Source of the DNA: an uncultured Lachnospiraceae bacterium
Lineage (GTDB): Bacteria; Bacillota; Clostridia; Lachnospirales; Lachnospiraceae
Assembly: GCA_910585965.1 (NCBI GenBank)
Contig: CAJUHH010000004.1
Location: 1-64,000, forward strand
Direction of reading: 5' to 3'
Length of the DNA: 64,000 nucleotides
Part shown: positions 49,182 through 57,336 of the stretch, piece by piece
Layout: each line of letters opens with the position of its first letter
How positions within the stretch are numbered: position 1 is the first letter of the stretch
The notes under the pieces: generated by a model
Database searches by the model: none
What the model saw: the letters and a program-made list of their open reading frames with translations, nothing else
What the model was told of the DNA's origin: nothing
Made by a program: the position numbers and the translations under genes

Positions 49182-49244
49182 CCTTAAGTTTTGCTTCAAA
49201 AGGAGTGTGCCGCTGCACTCATAGGAGGCGCTGGGAGATAAGCT

Positions 49245-49532
49245 ATGAATATTAACTGGGAAGTAATCGGCTGGACTTGTATCACTTTAGCGGTGATTAT
49301 GGGAGTCATTGGGCTGATCCTCGCTATTATTTCTGCAAAAAATGTACGGAAACGCAGGGAAACTTTGGGAGAGGTCCATACGGAGCTGAAAATCGGAAGT
49401 AAAATAATATTTGCCGGAGGGATTTACGGAAGAGTCGTGGGCATAGAAGAGGAAACGGTAAATGTGGAAGTGGCTAAAAGCACGGTCATCCAGATTTCGC
49501 GGTTTGCGATCCAAGCCTTGGTCGATTCATAA
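49245..49532 (+). CDS. YajC-like preprotein translocase-type protein
   Basis: A 95-residue protein with one N-terminal membrane helix (about 8-30) and a conserved cytoplasmic part VRKRRETLGEVHTELKIGSKIIFAGGIYGRVVGIEEE, the core of the YajC family (accessory subunit of SecDF). It sits in the amino-sugar PTS operon, not with secDF, and is likely a paralogue recruited to the membrane PTS complex. Such yajC-like genes in mannose-class PTS operons recur in Firmicutes as far as I know. GGAGATAAGCT precedes ATG 49245. Confidence 0.8.
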   Translation: MNINWEVIGWTCITLAVIMGVIGLILAIISAKNVRKRRETLGEVHTELKIGSKIIFAGGIYGRVVGIEEETVNVEVAKSTVIQISRFAIQALVDS

Positions 49533-49548
49533 ATACCGGGCAAAAAAT

Positions 49549-49594
49549 AAGCCCGCAGCAGAGTACACATTGCATTCTGCTGTGGGCTGTTTTT
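49549..49594 (+). terminator. Terminator after the IIA-yajC unit
   Basis: AGCCCGCAGCAGA pairs with TCTGCTGTGGGCT (one mismatch), followed by GTTTTTAT. It separates this unit from the convergent AraC gene. Confidence 0.9.
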
Positions 49595-49634
49595 ATATGA
49601 AAGGAAACTGGCCGAGCTGATTTGCATCGAGGCA

Positions 49635-50831
49635 TCAAGGCTTGTAGAGCATTTTGGAATATTCGCTCGGAGCCATTCCGAACTTTTGCGTGAATGCTCT
49701 GGAAAAATAGTGGATTGAGTTAAACCCGAGCATAAGGGCGATTTCGCTGATTGTATATTTTCCTTCGCATATCATCTGCCGGCTGGTTTCCAGTTTCAGT
49801 TCGTTGATATATTTCTTGGGCGGCTGGTTCATGCTTTCCTTGAATAAAATCTGCAAAGAAGACCGGGACAACGAAAATTTCTGGCAGATCTCCGCAATGG
49901 TGATCGGTTCATAGATTGTCTCGTCGATGTAAGCGAGGATCTTCTCCAAAAGTTCGTCTTGGTAATGCTGCCTTGCATCCGTCACAGTCCGTTCGTGCTT
50001 TTGCCCGATAAATTCGGACTGGAGAAGCCGGACAATGGTTTCCTGGAGAAGGCAGAGCATCAAACTGTTCATATAGGGAAGCTGCGAGGTGCTTTCCATT
50101 ACGAAAGTTTTGACCAGGGTATGTATTTTCTTGTCATAACCGAAAACTTTATTTAAAAGCAGTTCATAATGCGTGCTTTCTACGTCATAGACAATGGTTT
50201 CCATATCGAAGATAATCGTTACATAGGAACAGGAACATCCTTCAGGGATCCGTTGCGTGTGAAACTGGCCAGGGCCGTAAATGATCAGTTCCCGTTCCTT
50301 CAGGTTATAAGATTTCCCGTCGATTTCCGATGTCATGCACCCCCGGTCAACGTAAGTGAGTTCAAAATAGGCATGTGTCTCGCCTCTGAACTGGTAGCCG
50401 GAGTTGCGGATGGAGTAATAATATCCAAGTATTTCGCTGATTCGGATGCGGGGGAGAATTCGTTCAAATAAGTAAGGAGGGGATAGTGCCTCTACAGTAG
50501 ACGAGTAGGACGCGGTGGTAATCAGTTTGCAAGTAATGTTGGATGTAACGGCTACAAGAGAAAAATAAATCCCGGGTTTGAGCCTTACCAGCCGATGAAC
50601 GGCGAATGCTGTTAATTGGTCTGCATACGGAGCATCGCCGACCAGTAGGGCGGCCATGCCTCCCTGCATCTCGAGATAGACTTCACAGTCGAAGCGGTAG
50701 AGCTGGCTGACAGAGCGCTTGGCAATCAAATGCCAGTTCCGGCTGATCATGCCGCATTCTTCCAGATCCAAGGGCTTTTCGTAGACAGAACCATATTTTT
50801 CAAATTCTGTACTCGATGTTTTTAATTGCAT
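49635..50831 (-). CDS. AraC-family transcriptional regulator
   Basis: A 398-residue regulator. The C-terminal DNA-binding domain carries two helix-turn-helix segments: ITIAEICQKFSLSRSSLQIL (about 320-339), then YTISEIALMLGFNSIHYFSR with the AraC signature ending FGMAPSEYSKML. The N-terminal part (about 150-260) contains a cupin-like sensor (GQFHTQRIPEGCSCSYVTI), and the first 140 residues are an extra domain of unknown type. It lies between the two halves of the galactosamine PTS locus and is divergent from the IIB gene, so it probably activates that locus in response to the sugar. Confidence 0.87.
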   Translation of the reverse strand: MQLKTSSTEFEKYGSVYEKPLDLEECGMISRNWHLIAKRSVSQLYRFDCEVYLEMQGGMAALLVGDAPYADQLTAFAVHRLVRLKPGIYFSLVAVTSNITCKLITTASYSSTVEALSPPYLFERILPRIRISEILGYYYSIRNSGYQFRGETHAYFELTYVDRGCMTSEIDGKSYNLKERELIIYGPGQFHTQRIPEGCSCSYVTIIFDMETIVYDVESTHYELLLNKVFGYDKKIHTLVKTFVMESTSQLPYMNSLMLCLLQETIVRLLQSEFIGQKHERTVTDARQHYQDELLEKILAYIDETIYEPITIAEICQKFSLSRSSLQILFKESMNQPPKKYINELKLETSRQMICEGKYTISEIALMLGFNSIHYFSRAFTQKFGMAPSEYSKMLYKP

Positions 50832-51145
50832 ATGTAACCTCCATAACTAGGAATAGTATATATTTTTTTACAGAAAATGTCTATAAAATCTTGGAAAATT
50901 CTTAAGAATGAATGGAAGAAGATGTATTCTTTGGAGAAAAATTATTATGCACTATGACTAAAATATTATGGTAAAAAGGCTTTCAAATATAAAAAGTGAG
51001 GTAAAAAAATTAAAATAGTATAAAAAAATCGAAAAGAATAAATAATCTGTTGAAAGGTACAAAGACTAATTTTGTAGAAAGTTTTATAATAAAGAAATCT
51101 GAATGGGATTTTCAGAAAAGAATCATAATTGAAGGAGGGAGAATT
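50832..51145. promoter_or_regulatory. Divergent regulatory region between araC and PTS IIB
   Basis: About 310 bases of very AT-rich sequence with several -10-like boxes on both strands (for example TATATT near 50860 and TATAAA near 50883). No unambiguous promoter pair or dyad can be chosen by eye. A ribosome site GAAGGAGGGAGAATT ends the region. Confidence 0.45.
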
Positions 51146-51622
51146 ATGCCCAATATTGTTTTGACGCGAATAGACAACCGCTTGGTTCATGGTCAGGTGG
51201 CCACTCAATGGTGTGGCAGCATTGGCGCAAATCTGATTCTGGTAGCAAACGACAATGTAGCAGGCGACAAGCTCCGCCAAGGTCTTATGGATATGGCGGC
51301 ACCGAGTTATGCGGCTATGCGTTACTGGACATTGGAAAAAACCATTTCTACCATTCATAAGGCATCTGACAAGCAGATGATTTTTATTGTATGCGAGACA
51401 CCGCAAGACGTATTGACGCTTGTGGAGGGCGGTGTGCCGATCAAAAAAGTGAACATCGGTAATATGCATATGGCAGAAGGAAAGCGTCAGGTAGCAGGCT
51501 CTGTAGCCGTGGACGACAGCGATGTAGCTGCCTTTGCAAAATTGCGTGATCTTGGCGTGGAACTTGAAATCAGAAGAGTTCCTTCCGAGGGCACGGAGAA
51601 CATTGAAAAATTGTTCAAATAA
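51146..51622 (+). CDS. agaV: PTS mannose/N-acetylgalactosamine-class IIB component
   Basis: A 158-residue EIIB-Man domain with the phosphorylatable His in TRIDNRLVHGQVATQW at about residues 6-21 and NIGNMHMAEGKRQVAGSVAV around 105-124, typical of AgaV/ManX IIB. It transfers phosphate from IIA to the incoming sugar. ATG 51146 follows GAAGGAGGGAGAATT. First gene of the IIB-IIC-IID-HAD operon. Confidence 0.92.
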   Translation: MPNIVLTRIDNRLVHGQVATQWCGSIGANLILVANDNVAGDKLRQGLMDMAAPSYAAMRYWTLEKTISTIHKASDKQMIFIVCETPQDVLTLVEGGVPIKKVNIGNMHMAEGKRQVAGSVAVDDSDVAAFAKLRDLGVELEIRRVPSEGTENIEKLFK

Positions 51623-51664
51623 TGAGTAACTACTAATTATTAGAGAAAGGAGATTGTATAAATC

Positions 51665-52471
51665 ATGGAATTTAATGCAATTCAGATTATTCTGGTTGGC
51701 GTATGGGCGTTTATCGTAGCCATCGACCAATTCGACTTGTTAGAATCTCTGTATCAGCCTATCGTATCAGGTGCAGTAATCGGCGCTATCCTTGGCGACC
51801 TCCCGACCGGCCTTATAGTAGGTGGTACATATCAGTTAATGACAATCGGTAACATGCCTGTCGGCGGAGCACAGCCCCCCAATGCGGTTATCGGTGGAAT
51901 TATGGCAACTGTATTCGCAGTTTCTTCCGGACTTGACACCACGGCAGCAGTTGGTCTTGCAGTACCTTTTGCATTGATCGGCCAGTATATGGTGACATTA
52001 CTGTTTACGGCAATGTCTCCGATTATGTCCGTAGCAGATAAGATGGCAGAAAAGGGCGACACAAAAGGTATCGTTCGTTTGAACTATCTGGCTATGGGAG
52101 CTCTTGGTCTTTTGTTCGCGATCGTATGTATCGCTGGTCTGATCGGTGGAAGCGCTCTTGGGGTTACTTTAGACAAATTGTCCCAGGATTTTGCATGGAT
52201 CATGGCTGGTCTCGGCGCAGCAGGCGGAATGATGCGTTTCGTTGGTTTTGCTACTCTGCTTCGTATCATGTTGTCCAATGACCTGTGGGGCATTTACTTT
52301 GCAGGTTTTGCACTTGCAACAATTATCGGATTCATCCCGGAACTGGGTGGTTCCGCTCTGATCCTTATCGCATTCGTTGGTATTGCAATCGCACTGAACG
52401 ACTTCCAGACACGCGTTGCAATTAAGAAGAATGCAGGAAGCGCAAATGGAGGTGAAGAAGATGGCATCTAA
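51665..52471 (+). CDS. agaW: PTS mannose/N-acetylgalactosamine-class IIC component
   Basis: A 268-residue membrane permease with seven or more hydrophobic segments. The family segments are FIVAIDQFDLLESLYQPIV, GLIVGGTYQLMTIGNMPVGG (substrate region) and GFIPELGGSALILI. Together with IID it forms the sugar channel for N-acetylgalactosamine or galactosamine. It overlaps the IID gene by 11 nt. GAAAGGAGATTGTATAAATC precedes the start. Confidence 0.92.
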   Translation: MEFNAIQIILVGVWAFIVAIDQFDLLESLYQPIVSGAVIGAILGDLPTGLIVGGTYQLMTIGNMPVGGAQPPNAVIGGIMATVFAVSSGLDTTAAVGLAVPFALIGQYMVTLLFTAMSPIMSVADKMAEKGDTKGIVRLNYLAMGALGLLFAIVCIAGLIGGSALGVTLDKLSQDFAWIMAGLGAAGGMMRFVGFATLLRIMLSNDLWGIYFAGFALATIIGFIPELGGSALILIAFVGIAIALNDFQTRVAIKKNAGSANGGEEDGI

Positions 52472-53285
52472 TAGAACACAGTATAATAATTTGACACCGG
52501 CTCAGCCGTTGGATAAAAAAACTCTGAATAAGATGGTATGGCGTTCACTGAATCTGCAGGCATCCTTCAACTATGAAAGAATGCAGGCGGCTGGATGGTT
52601 ATATTGTATCCTGCCGGGTCTTGAGAAAATTCATGCAGATGACAAAGAAGACCTTGAGACTTCTATGCAGCACAACCTTGAGTTCTTCAATACGCATCCG
52701 TTCCTTGTAACTTTCGTAATGGGTATTGTATTATCTCTGGAACAGCAGAAAGCAGATATCAATACCATCCGTGCGGTACGTGTGGCTGCAATGGGTCCTT
52801 TGGGCGGTATCGGAGATGCTATTTTCTGGTTTACTCTGGTTCCGATTACAGCAGGTATTACATCGAACATGGCAATTAACGGTTCCCTTGCGGGTCCTAT
52901 CCTGTTCCTGTTGATTTTCAACATTGTACAGTTTGGTGTACGTTTCTGGCTGATGGGCTGGTCCTATAAACTGGGATCCAAGGCTATTGAAATGTTGACG
53001 GCTAACGCGAAAGAGTTTACCCGTGCAGCTTCCATGCTTGGTGTATTCATTGTTGGTGCTTTGACATCCAACTATGGTGGAACAACCATCTCTCTGGAAA
53101 TTGCAAACGGCGAAAGCCCCATTGTTATCCAGAGCATTTTGGATGGTGTGCTTCCGAAACTGATTCCGTTAACCCTTACACTTCTTCTTTTCTATCTGAT
53201 GAAGAAGAAAGGCTGGAAGCCGGTTGCTTGTATCGGTTTGTTGCTGGTAATTGGTCTTGTTGGGGCATTGGTCGGACTCTTCTAA
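52461..53285 (+). CDS. agaE: PTS mannose/N-acetylgalactosamine-class IID component
   Basis: A 274-residue EIID protein. It has a soluble N-terminal region (WRSLNLQASFNYERMQAAGW and KEDLETSMQHNLEFFNTHPF), then membrane segments with MGPLGGIGDAIFWFTLVPI and a C-terminal hydrophobic tail, typical of ManZ/AgaE. ATG 52461 follows GGAGGTGAAGAAG and overlaps the IIC gene. It completes the sugar translocation unit with IIC. Confidence 0.92.
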   Translation: MASNRTQYNNLTPAQPLDKKTLNKMVWRSLNLQASFNYERMQAAGWLYCILPGLEKIHADDKEDLETSMQHNLEFFNTHPFLVTFVMGIVLSLEQQKADINTIRAVRVAAMGPLGGIGDAIFWFTLVPITAGITSNMAINGSLAGPILFLLIFNIVQFGVRFWLMGWSYKLGSKAIEMLTANAKEFTRAASMLGVFIVGALTSNYGGTTISLEIANGESPIVIQSILDGVLPKLIPLTLTLLLFYLMKKKGWKPVACIGLLLVIGLVGALVGLF

Positions 53286-53294
53286 AGTAAGACG

Positions 53295-53951
53295 ATGAAA
53301 GCAGTCATATTTGATTTTAATGGTACTCTTTTCTTTGACTCATGCTTCCATATGGAAGCATGGTCAGAGATTTATAAAGAAATAAGCAATGAAGCAGATC
53401 AGGAACTGGATCCCGCATTATTCTGCGGGCAAAATAATGATGAATTGATTCATACTATTGCCCCTGATTTGACAAAGGAAGAAAGACAGAAGGTGTCTGT
53501 CCGCAAAGAAGCGCTTTATAGGGATCTCTGTTACAAAAATCCAGAGAAGGTGCATCTGACGGCGGGAGCCGAAAAATTATTTTCGGAATTAAAGAAGCAA
53601 AGTATTCCATATGCTTTAGCTACTGCTTCCATTATAGATAATGTAGATTTTTATTTTGACACATTTCACTTGGGACAATGGTTTGAGCGTGGGATGTGTG
53701 TCTATGATGATGGAGCATATGCCAATAAGGGAGAAATGCAGCTAGAGGCAGCCAGAAGATTGGGGACGGCATTTTCTGAATGTATTGTGATCGAAGACAG
53801 CATAGGGTCAATACACTATGCAAAAGAGAATGGTGCAGGAGTAATTATAGGTATTGGAAGCAATCCTATCCATCCTGAATTGATTCGAGCAGGAGCCATG
53901 CATTGCATTTCTGATTTTACTGAATTTGATCTTGCATGGTTAAGGAACTGA
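53295..53951 (+). CDS. HAD-superfamily phosphatase/phosphoglucomutase-like
   Basis: A 218-residue HAD hydrolase of the beta-phosphoglucomutase/Cof-like subgroup. Motif I is FDFNGTLFFD (about 5-14; Asp nucleophile, with Asn in place of the second Asp seen in most DxD family members), motif II lies in LATASIIDN and motif IV in CIVIEDSIGSIHYAK. The change from DxDGT to DFNGT is common in some phosphatase groups. It follows the IID gene by 9 nt and probably dephosphorylates a sugar phosphate to prevent toxicity, by inference. Confidence 0.82.
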   Translation: MKAVIFDFNGTLFFDSCFHMEAWSEIYKEISNEADQELDPALFCGQNNDELIHTIAPDLTKEERQKVSVRKEALYRDLCYKNPEKVHLTAGAEKLFSELKKQSIPYALATASIIDNVDFYFDTFHLGQWFERGMCVYDDGAYANKGEMQLEAARRLGTAFSECIVIEDSIGSIHYAKENGAGVIIGIGSNPIHPELIRAGAMHCISDFTEFDLAWLRN

Positions 53952-53961
53952 AATCCCACAG

Positions 53962-53994
53962 AAGGAACTGTCGCAGTGCGGCAGTTCCTTTATT
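53962..53994 (+). terminator. Terminator of the PTS operon
   Basis: AAGGAACTG (53962-53970) pairs with CAGTTCCTT (53982-53990), followed by TATTA. Confidence 0.85.
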
Positions 53995-54094
53995 ATGCGC
54001 AGGTCCGCATATGGAAGTTTGCTGCTGGAAGATGTCTCTTCCCTACTCGACTGCACAGATTCGTATATTTATATGACATGGAGATAAGAATTTG

Positions 54095-54823
54095 ATGGAA
54101 AATAATGAAACTTTTGTTTCTGTCATCGGAGGGGCAGACGGCCCTACTTCTATTTTTCTGGCAGGAAAAATGGGAAATGGATTTATGGCAGGAATTATTA
54201 TTTTTGTAATGCTGGGATTGTTTGCAGCGGCTATGCTCATATTTTGGAAGCCTGGAGTGAAAACGAAATATCGGTTTCTTCGGTTATCTGCCGGAAATTT
54301 ATTGATCCATTTGATGGATGGATTCGTAACATTCGTGAATACGCCGGATTTGGCGAAAGAGGGAAATCCTTTGGTGAGCCGTTTGGGATATGGCTGGGGA
54401 GCTTTGTTTACAGCGAATTTAATCGGTTTTGCCATGATCGTGCTAATGACATGGTGGTTTTGCCGTTATGAATATATAAGAATACCCTCAAAAAGTATAT
54501 TTGATTATAGAATGAAATTAATGTACGGAGAAAATTATAAGCCGGTTTGGGTGTGGTATAAGTTTTCAAAAAATTACCGTGCAATGTTTGCCTGGGGCGG
54601 CTATGGGATATATTGGGGGTTAACTGCGGGAACACTTGTGTTTGTTATTGGATGGGTCATTAGGATGCTGCATATCCGGCCTTTCTGGTGGAAGGATTAT
54701 TGGATCGCAGGCACAATTTGTATAATGGTATGTGCATGGGCTATGTTCCAATGGATGAGAGAAGGATATCGATTAAGCAGCAAAGAATACGAAGCAGGAG
54801 GAAAATATGGCAAAGGGGATTAA
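54095..54823 (+). CDS. Membrane protein with N-terminal GGADGPTSIF motif
   Basis: A 242-residue membrane protein with about five hydrophobic segments. Before the first helix it has SVIGGADGPTSIFLAGK, a motif otherwise known from the sodium-translocating decarboxylase beta subunit (OadB/GcdB), yet the rest of the protein shows no similarity to that enzyme. The remainder has W/F-rich helices (TWWFCRYEYIRIPSKS, IRPFWWKDYWIAG). ATG 54095 follows GGAGATAAGAATTTG. It overlaps the WYL regulator gene by 17 nt, so it may be the sensor or target of that regulator. Confidence 0.65.
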   Translation: MENNETFVSVIGGADGPTSIFLAGKMGNGFMAGIIIFVMLGLFAAAMLIFWKPGVKTKYRFLRLSAGNLLIHLMDGFVTFVNTPDLAKEGNPLVSRLGYGWGALFTANLIGFAMIVLMTWWFCRYEYIRIPSKSIFDYRMKLMYGENYKPVWVWYKFSKNYRAMFAWGGYGIYWGLTAGTLVFVIGWVIRMLHIRPFWWKDYWIAGTICIMVCAWAMFQWMREGYRLSSKEYEAGGKYGKGD

Positions 54824-55796
54824 TCAAAAACTGAAAATCATATATTTGATGAAAATCCTTTTGGAAAAAACGGATGAAGAACATAGCATTACAATGAATG
54901 AGATTATAAGTTCATTGGAGGCTTATGGAATCAGGGCAGAGCGGAAGAGTTTGTACAGCGATATTGAGAGTCTGCGTCAATACGGCATGGACATTATAGG
55001 GAAACAGATGGACAGAACCTATTATTATTGTGTCGTGAACAGGGGATTTGAATTAGCAGAACTAAAATTGCTGGTGGATTCTGTTCAGGCGGCAAAGTTT
55101 ATTACCGTCAGAAAATCCCATGAATTGATAAAAAAAATAGAAAGCCTCGCAAGCGAATATGAAGCTTCCCAACTGCACCGACAGGTGTATGTAGCGGGAC
55201 GGATCAAGACGATGAACGAAAGTATTTACTATAATGTGGATATGATTCATTCTGCTATTGGCGCAAATTCTAAAATCACTTTTCAATATTTTCAATGGAA
55301 TGTAGATAAAAAAATGGAATTAAGGAAAGATGGCGCATGGTATATAGTAAGTCCGTGGGCACTTTCCTGGGATGATGAAAATTATTATCTGATCGCTTTT
55401 GACAGCCAGGAAGATAAGATAAAGCATTTCCGCGTGGATAAGATGCTGCATATTGGTATGACCGGGGAAAAAAGGGAAGGGAAAAAGTGCTTTCAGGAAT
55501 TTGACATGGCAGTTTATGCCCGAAAAATGTTCGGCATGTTTGCTGGAGAAGAAGAGATAGTAAAAATGGAATGTGAAAATTCTCTTGCGGGTGTAATGAT
55601 CGATCGGTTCGGAAAAGATGTGACATTGATCAAAAAAGATAATGGACATTTTACGGTAAATGTAAAGGTGGCAGTCAGCCGCCAGTTTCTGGCATGGGTG
55701 ATTGCACTGGGGGAAGGGGCGAAGATTATAGGGCCGGAATCGGTAATTGTTCAGATGAATGCGGAAATAGACAGATTAGTAAGGCAATACCGATGA
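54807..55796 (+). CDS. WYL-domain transcriptional regulator
   Basis: A 329-residue regulator with an N-terminal helix-turn-helix (MNEIISSLEAYGIRAERKSL at about 30-49) and a WYL domain at about 140-235 (KITFQYFQWN, AWYIVSPWALSWDDENYYLI), then a C-terminal WCX-like region. WYL proteins bind nucleic acids or nucleotide signals and control stress or defence genes. It overlaps the preceding membrane-protein gene and has GGAGGAAAAT before ATG 54807. Confidence 0.87.
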   Translation: MAKGINQKLKIIYLMKILLEKTDEEHSITMNEIISSLEAYGIRAERKSLYSDIESLRQYGMDIIGKQMDRTYYYCVVNRGFELAELKLLVDSVQAAKFITVRKSHELIKKIESLASEYEASQLHRQVYVAGRIKTMNESIYYNVDMIHSAIGANSKITFQYFQWNVDKKMELRKDGAWYIVSPWALSWDDENYYLIAFDSQEDKIKHFRVDKMLHIGMTGEKREGKKCFQEFDMAVYARKMFGMFAGEEEIVKMECENSLAGVMIDRFGKDVTLIKKDNGHFTVNVKVAVSRQFLAWVIALGEGAKIIGPESVIVQMNAEIDRLVRQYR

Positions 55797-55883
55797 GGCA
55801 CAATAAATTGGATTAACTGTCCAATGACAAATGTTGGAAGATAAGGTATGATCATACTATGGATAAACAATGGAGGTAATGGG

Positions 55884-56279
55884 GTGGTAATGGATCATAG
55901 AGAATATCCGAAGATCAATATGGAAAAGACAGGAGCTTTGATCAAAGGGAAAGTTGTGGAGCAGGGATATACAGTAAAGGATATTCAGAATTATTTGCAG
56001 TTGTCATGCCCGCAGCCAGTATATCGCTGGTTTAAAGGAAGGGTATTGCCTTCTTTGGATCATCTGCTCATGCTGAGCAAACTGCTGAAAGTTCATATGG
56101 AAGATTTGTTGGCGGTGGAAATGGATATCCAAGGACGGGATGAGGGAACAGATGCTGGCAAAGTCATATATTATGACATACAAGAGGAGAGAGGAGCTGG
56201 CAAGAAAGAAAAGAAACTAGGCAAAACAACAGCAAGACTTTGGACTTATTGGGAGAAATTAAACATAGGAGCGGCGTAA
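55884..56279 (+). CDS. XRE-like helix-turn-helix protein
   Basis: A 131-residue protein with a single helix-turn-helix in KDIQNYLQLSCPQPVYRWFK, then GRVLPSLDHLLMLSKLLKVH as in XRE-type regulators, and a basic C-terminal tail. GTG 55884 was chosen because GGAGG is seven bases upstream; ATG 55890 is the next choice. It stands alone before a strong terminator. Function is unknown. Confidence 0.7.
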   Translation: MVMDHREYPKINMEKTGALIKGKVVEQGYTVKDIQNYLQLSCPQPVYRWFKGRVLPSLDHLLMLSKLLKVHMEDLLAVEMDIQGRDEGTDAGKVIYYDIQEERGAGKKEKKLGKTTARLWTYWEKLNIGAA

Positions 56280-56297
56280 AAGCGCTTTCATGTATAT

Positions 56298-56330
56298 AAG
56301 GCAGGGAAGTGTCCCTGCCTTTGTTCGTTT
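56298..56330 (+). terminator. Terminator after the XRE-like gene
   Basis: AAGGCAGGG-AAGTGT-CCCTGCCTT followed by TGTTCGTTTT. Confidence 0.85.
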
Positions 56331-56348
56331 TCCTCAATTTTAAACTTT

Positions 56349-56492
56349 TTATTTTGTCATCTGTATTCCTTTCGTTACTCTGCGGTAAACCTTCCAGATC
56401 AGAACAGCAGGAAAGCTGAAAAGCAAATATAACGTGGAAAGAACACCCACAAGCCCCCCGACAAAAGCAATAATTAAAAGTCCAATATTCAT
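56349..56492 (-). CDS. 47-residue membrane peptide
   Basis: A short frame starting MNIGLLIIAFVGGLVGVL with one long hydrophobic stretch (about 4-34) and a basic tail (VYRRVTKGIQMTK). AGGAGGTTTTATT precedes the ATG, which supports translation. It lies convergent to the XRE-like gene and its product would sit in the cytoplasmic membrane. No family is recognised. Confidence 0.55.
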   Translation of the reverse strand: MNIGLLIIAFVGGLVGVLSTLYLLFSFPAVLIWKVYRRVTKGIQMTK

Positions 56493-56737
56493 AATAAAAC
56501 CTCCTGGTGTAAAAATTATGTTCAACTCGGTTTTATTATAATGAGAAAAAATGAATGATGAAAGGCAGAATGCCGTTTCTTAACGCAATCTTAACGTTGC
56601 ATCTATTGCATCTGCTATTATACTATCTTTATATCTTTTTCATTGCCCCTTCAGGATTGCTAAAAAATTCCTATGCTGAAAAGAACACGAAGAGCCGCCC
56701 TTGACATAAACAGCTTTTTATGAGAATATAGTTTAAT
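56493..56737. other. Intergenic stretch before the MarR promoter
   Basis: AT-rich, without a plausible gene; it probably contains the promoter of the minus-strand peptide gene and, at 56701-56706, TTGACA for the MarR operon. Confidence 0.45.
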
Positions 56738-56767
56738 AATGAACAGTTTAAATATAAACTGTTCATT
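56738..56767. promoter_or_regulatory. Perfect 13-bp-arm palindromic MarR operator
   Basis: AATGAACAGTTTA (56738-56750), four bases, TAAACTGTTCATT (56755-56767). It lies about 30 bp after TTGACA (56701-56706) and overlaps the expected transcription start, an ideal site for autorepression by the MarR protein encoded at 56848. Confidence 0.82.
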
Positions 56768-56847
56768 CCTGAACCGCTTTCCCGGCGGTTTGGAAGGAGA
56801 AATACAAGCAGAAACAGTCATAAATCAAAGGGCAAGAGGGACAAAAG

Positions 56848-57336
56848 GTGGATACGGAGTTTGAAACGTTATTATACGGACAGCAATTCAAAAAGCTTTA
56901 TGAGAAGATGAGCAATTTGATTACAGAGAAATATGGGCTGCATAAGGTGGAGATAGAGATACTGCTTTTTCTAAAAAAAGGCAAAGGGAATACGGCTAGG
57001 GACATTGCAGAAAACAAATATTTTTCAAAAGCGCATATCTCCCATGCAATTGATAAGCTTGTGGAATGCGGATATCTGGTGGGCAAACCGGATGCGCAGG
57101 ATCGGAGATGCGTCCATTTGATTTTGACAGAAAAAACAGAGCCGGTGTGCGGGGAGCTTTTGAAAATGAGGGAAAGCCTGATGGGCATTGTCTGTAAAGG
57201 TATTACGGAGGAAGAACGCCGGATCATGAGACAAGTTGCAAAAAAGATCGCGCATAATATAAGCATGGAACTCGGCGCTGAGATACAAAGCAAGGGGAAG
57301 AAAGAAAAGGAGGATTTGGATGACAAGAAACAGTAA
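56848..57336 (+). CDS. MarR-family transcriptional regulator
   Basis: A 162-residue winged-helix regulator (TARDIAENKYFSKAHISHAI at about 51-70, wing LVGKPDAQDRRCVHLILTEK at about 78-97), followed by a charged C-terminal helix. Overlap with the citrate synthase gene by 17 nt shows coupling. GTG 56848 is the start, preceded by a GAGG-containing sequence. It probably controls the whole four-gene operon through the palindrome at 56738-56767; the inducer is unknown. Confidence 0.87.
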   Translation: MDTEFETLLYGQQFKKLYEKMSNLITEKYGLHKVEIEILLFLKKGKGNTARDIAENKYFSKAHISHAIDKLVECGYLVGKPDAQDRRCVHLILTEKTEPVCGELLKMRESLMGIVCKGITEEERRIMRQVAKKIAHNISMELGAEIQSKGKKEKEDLDDKKQ

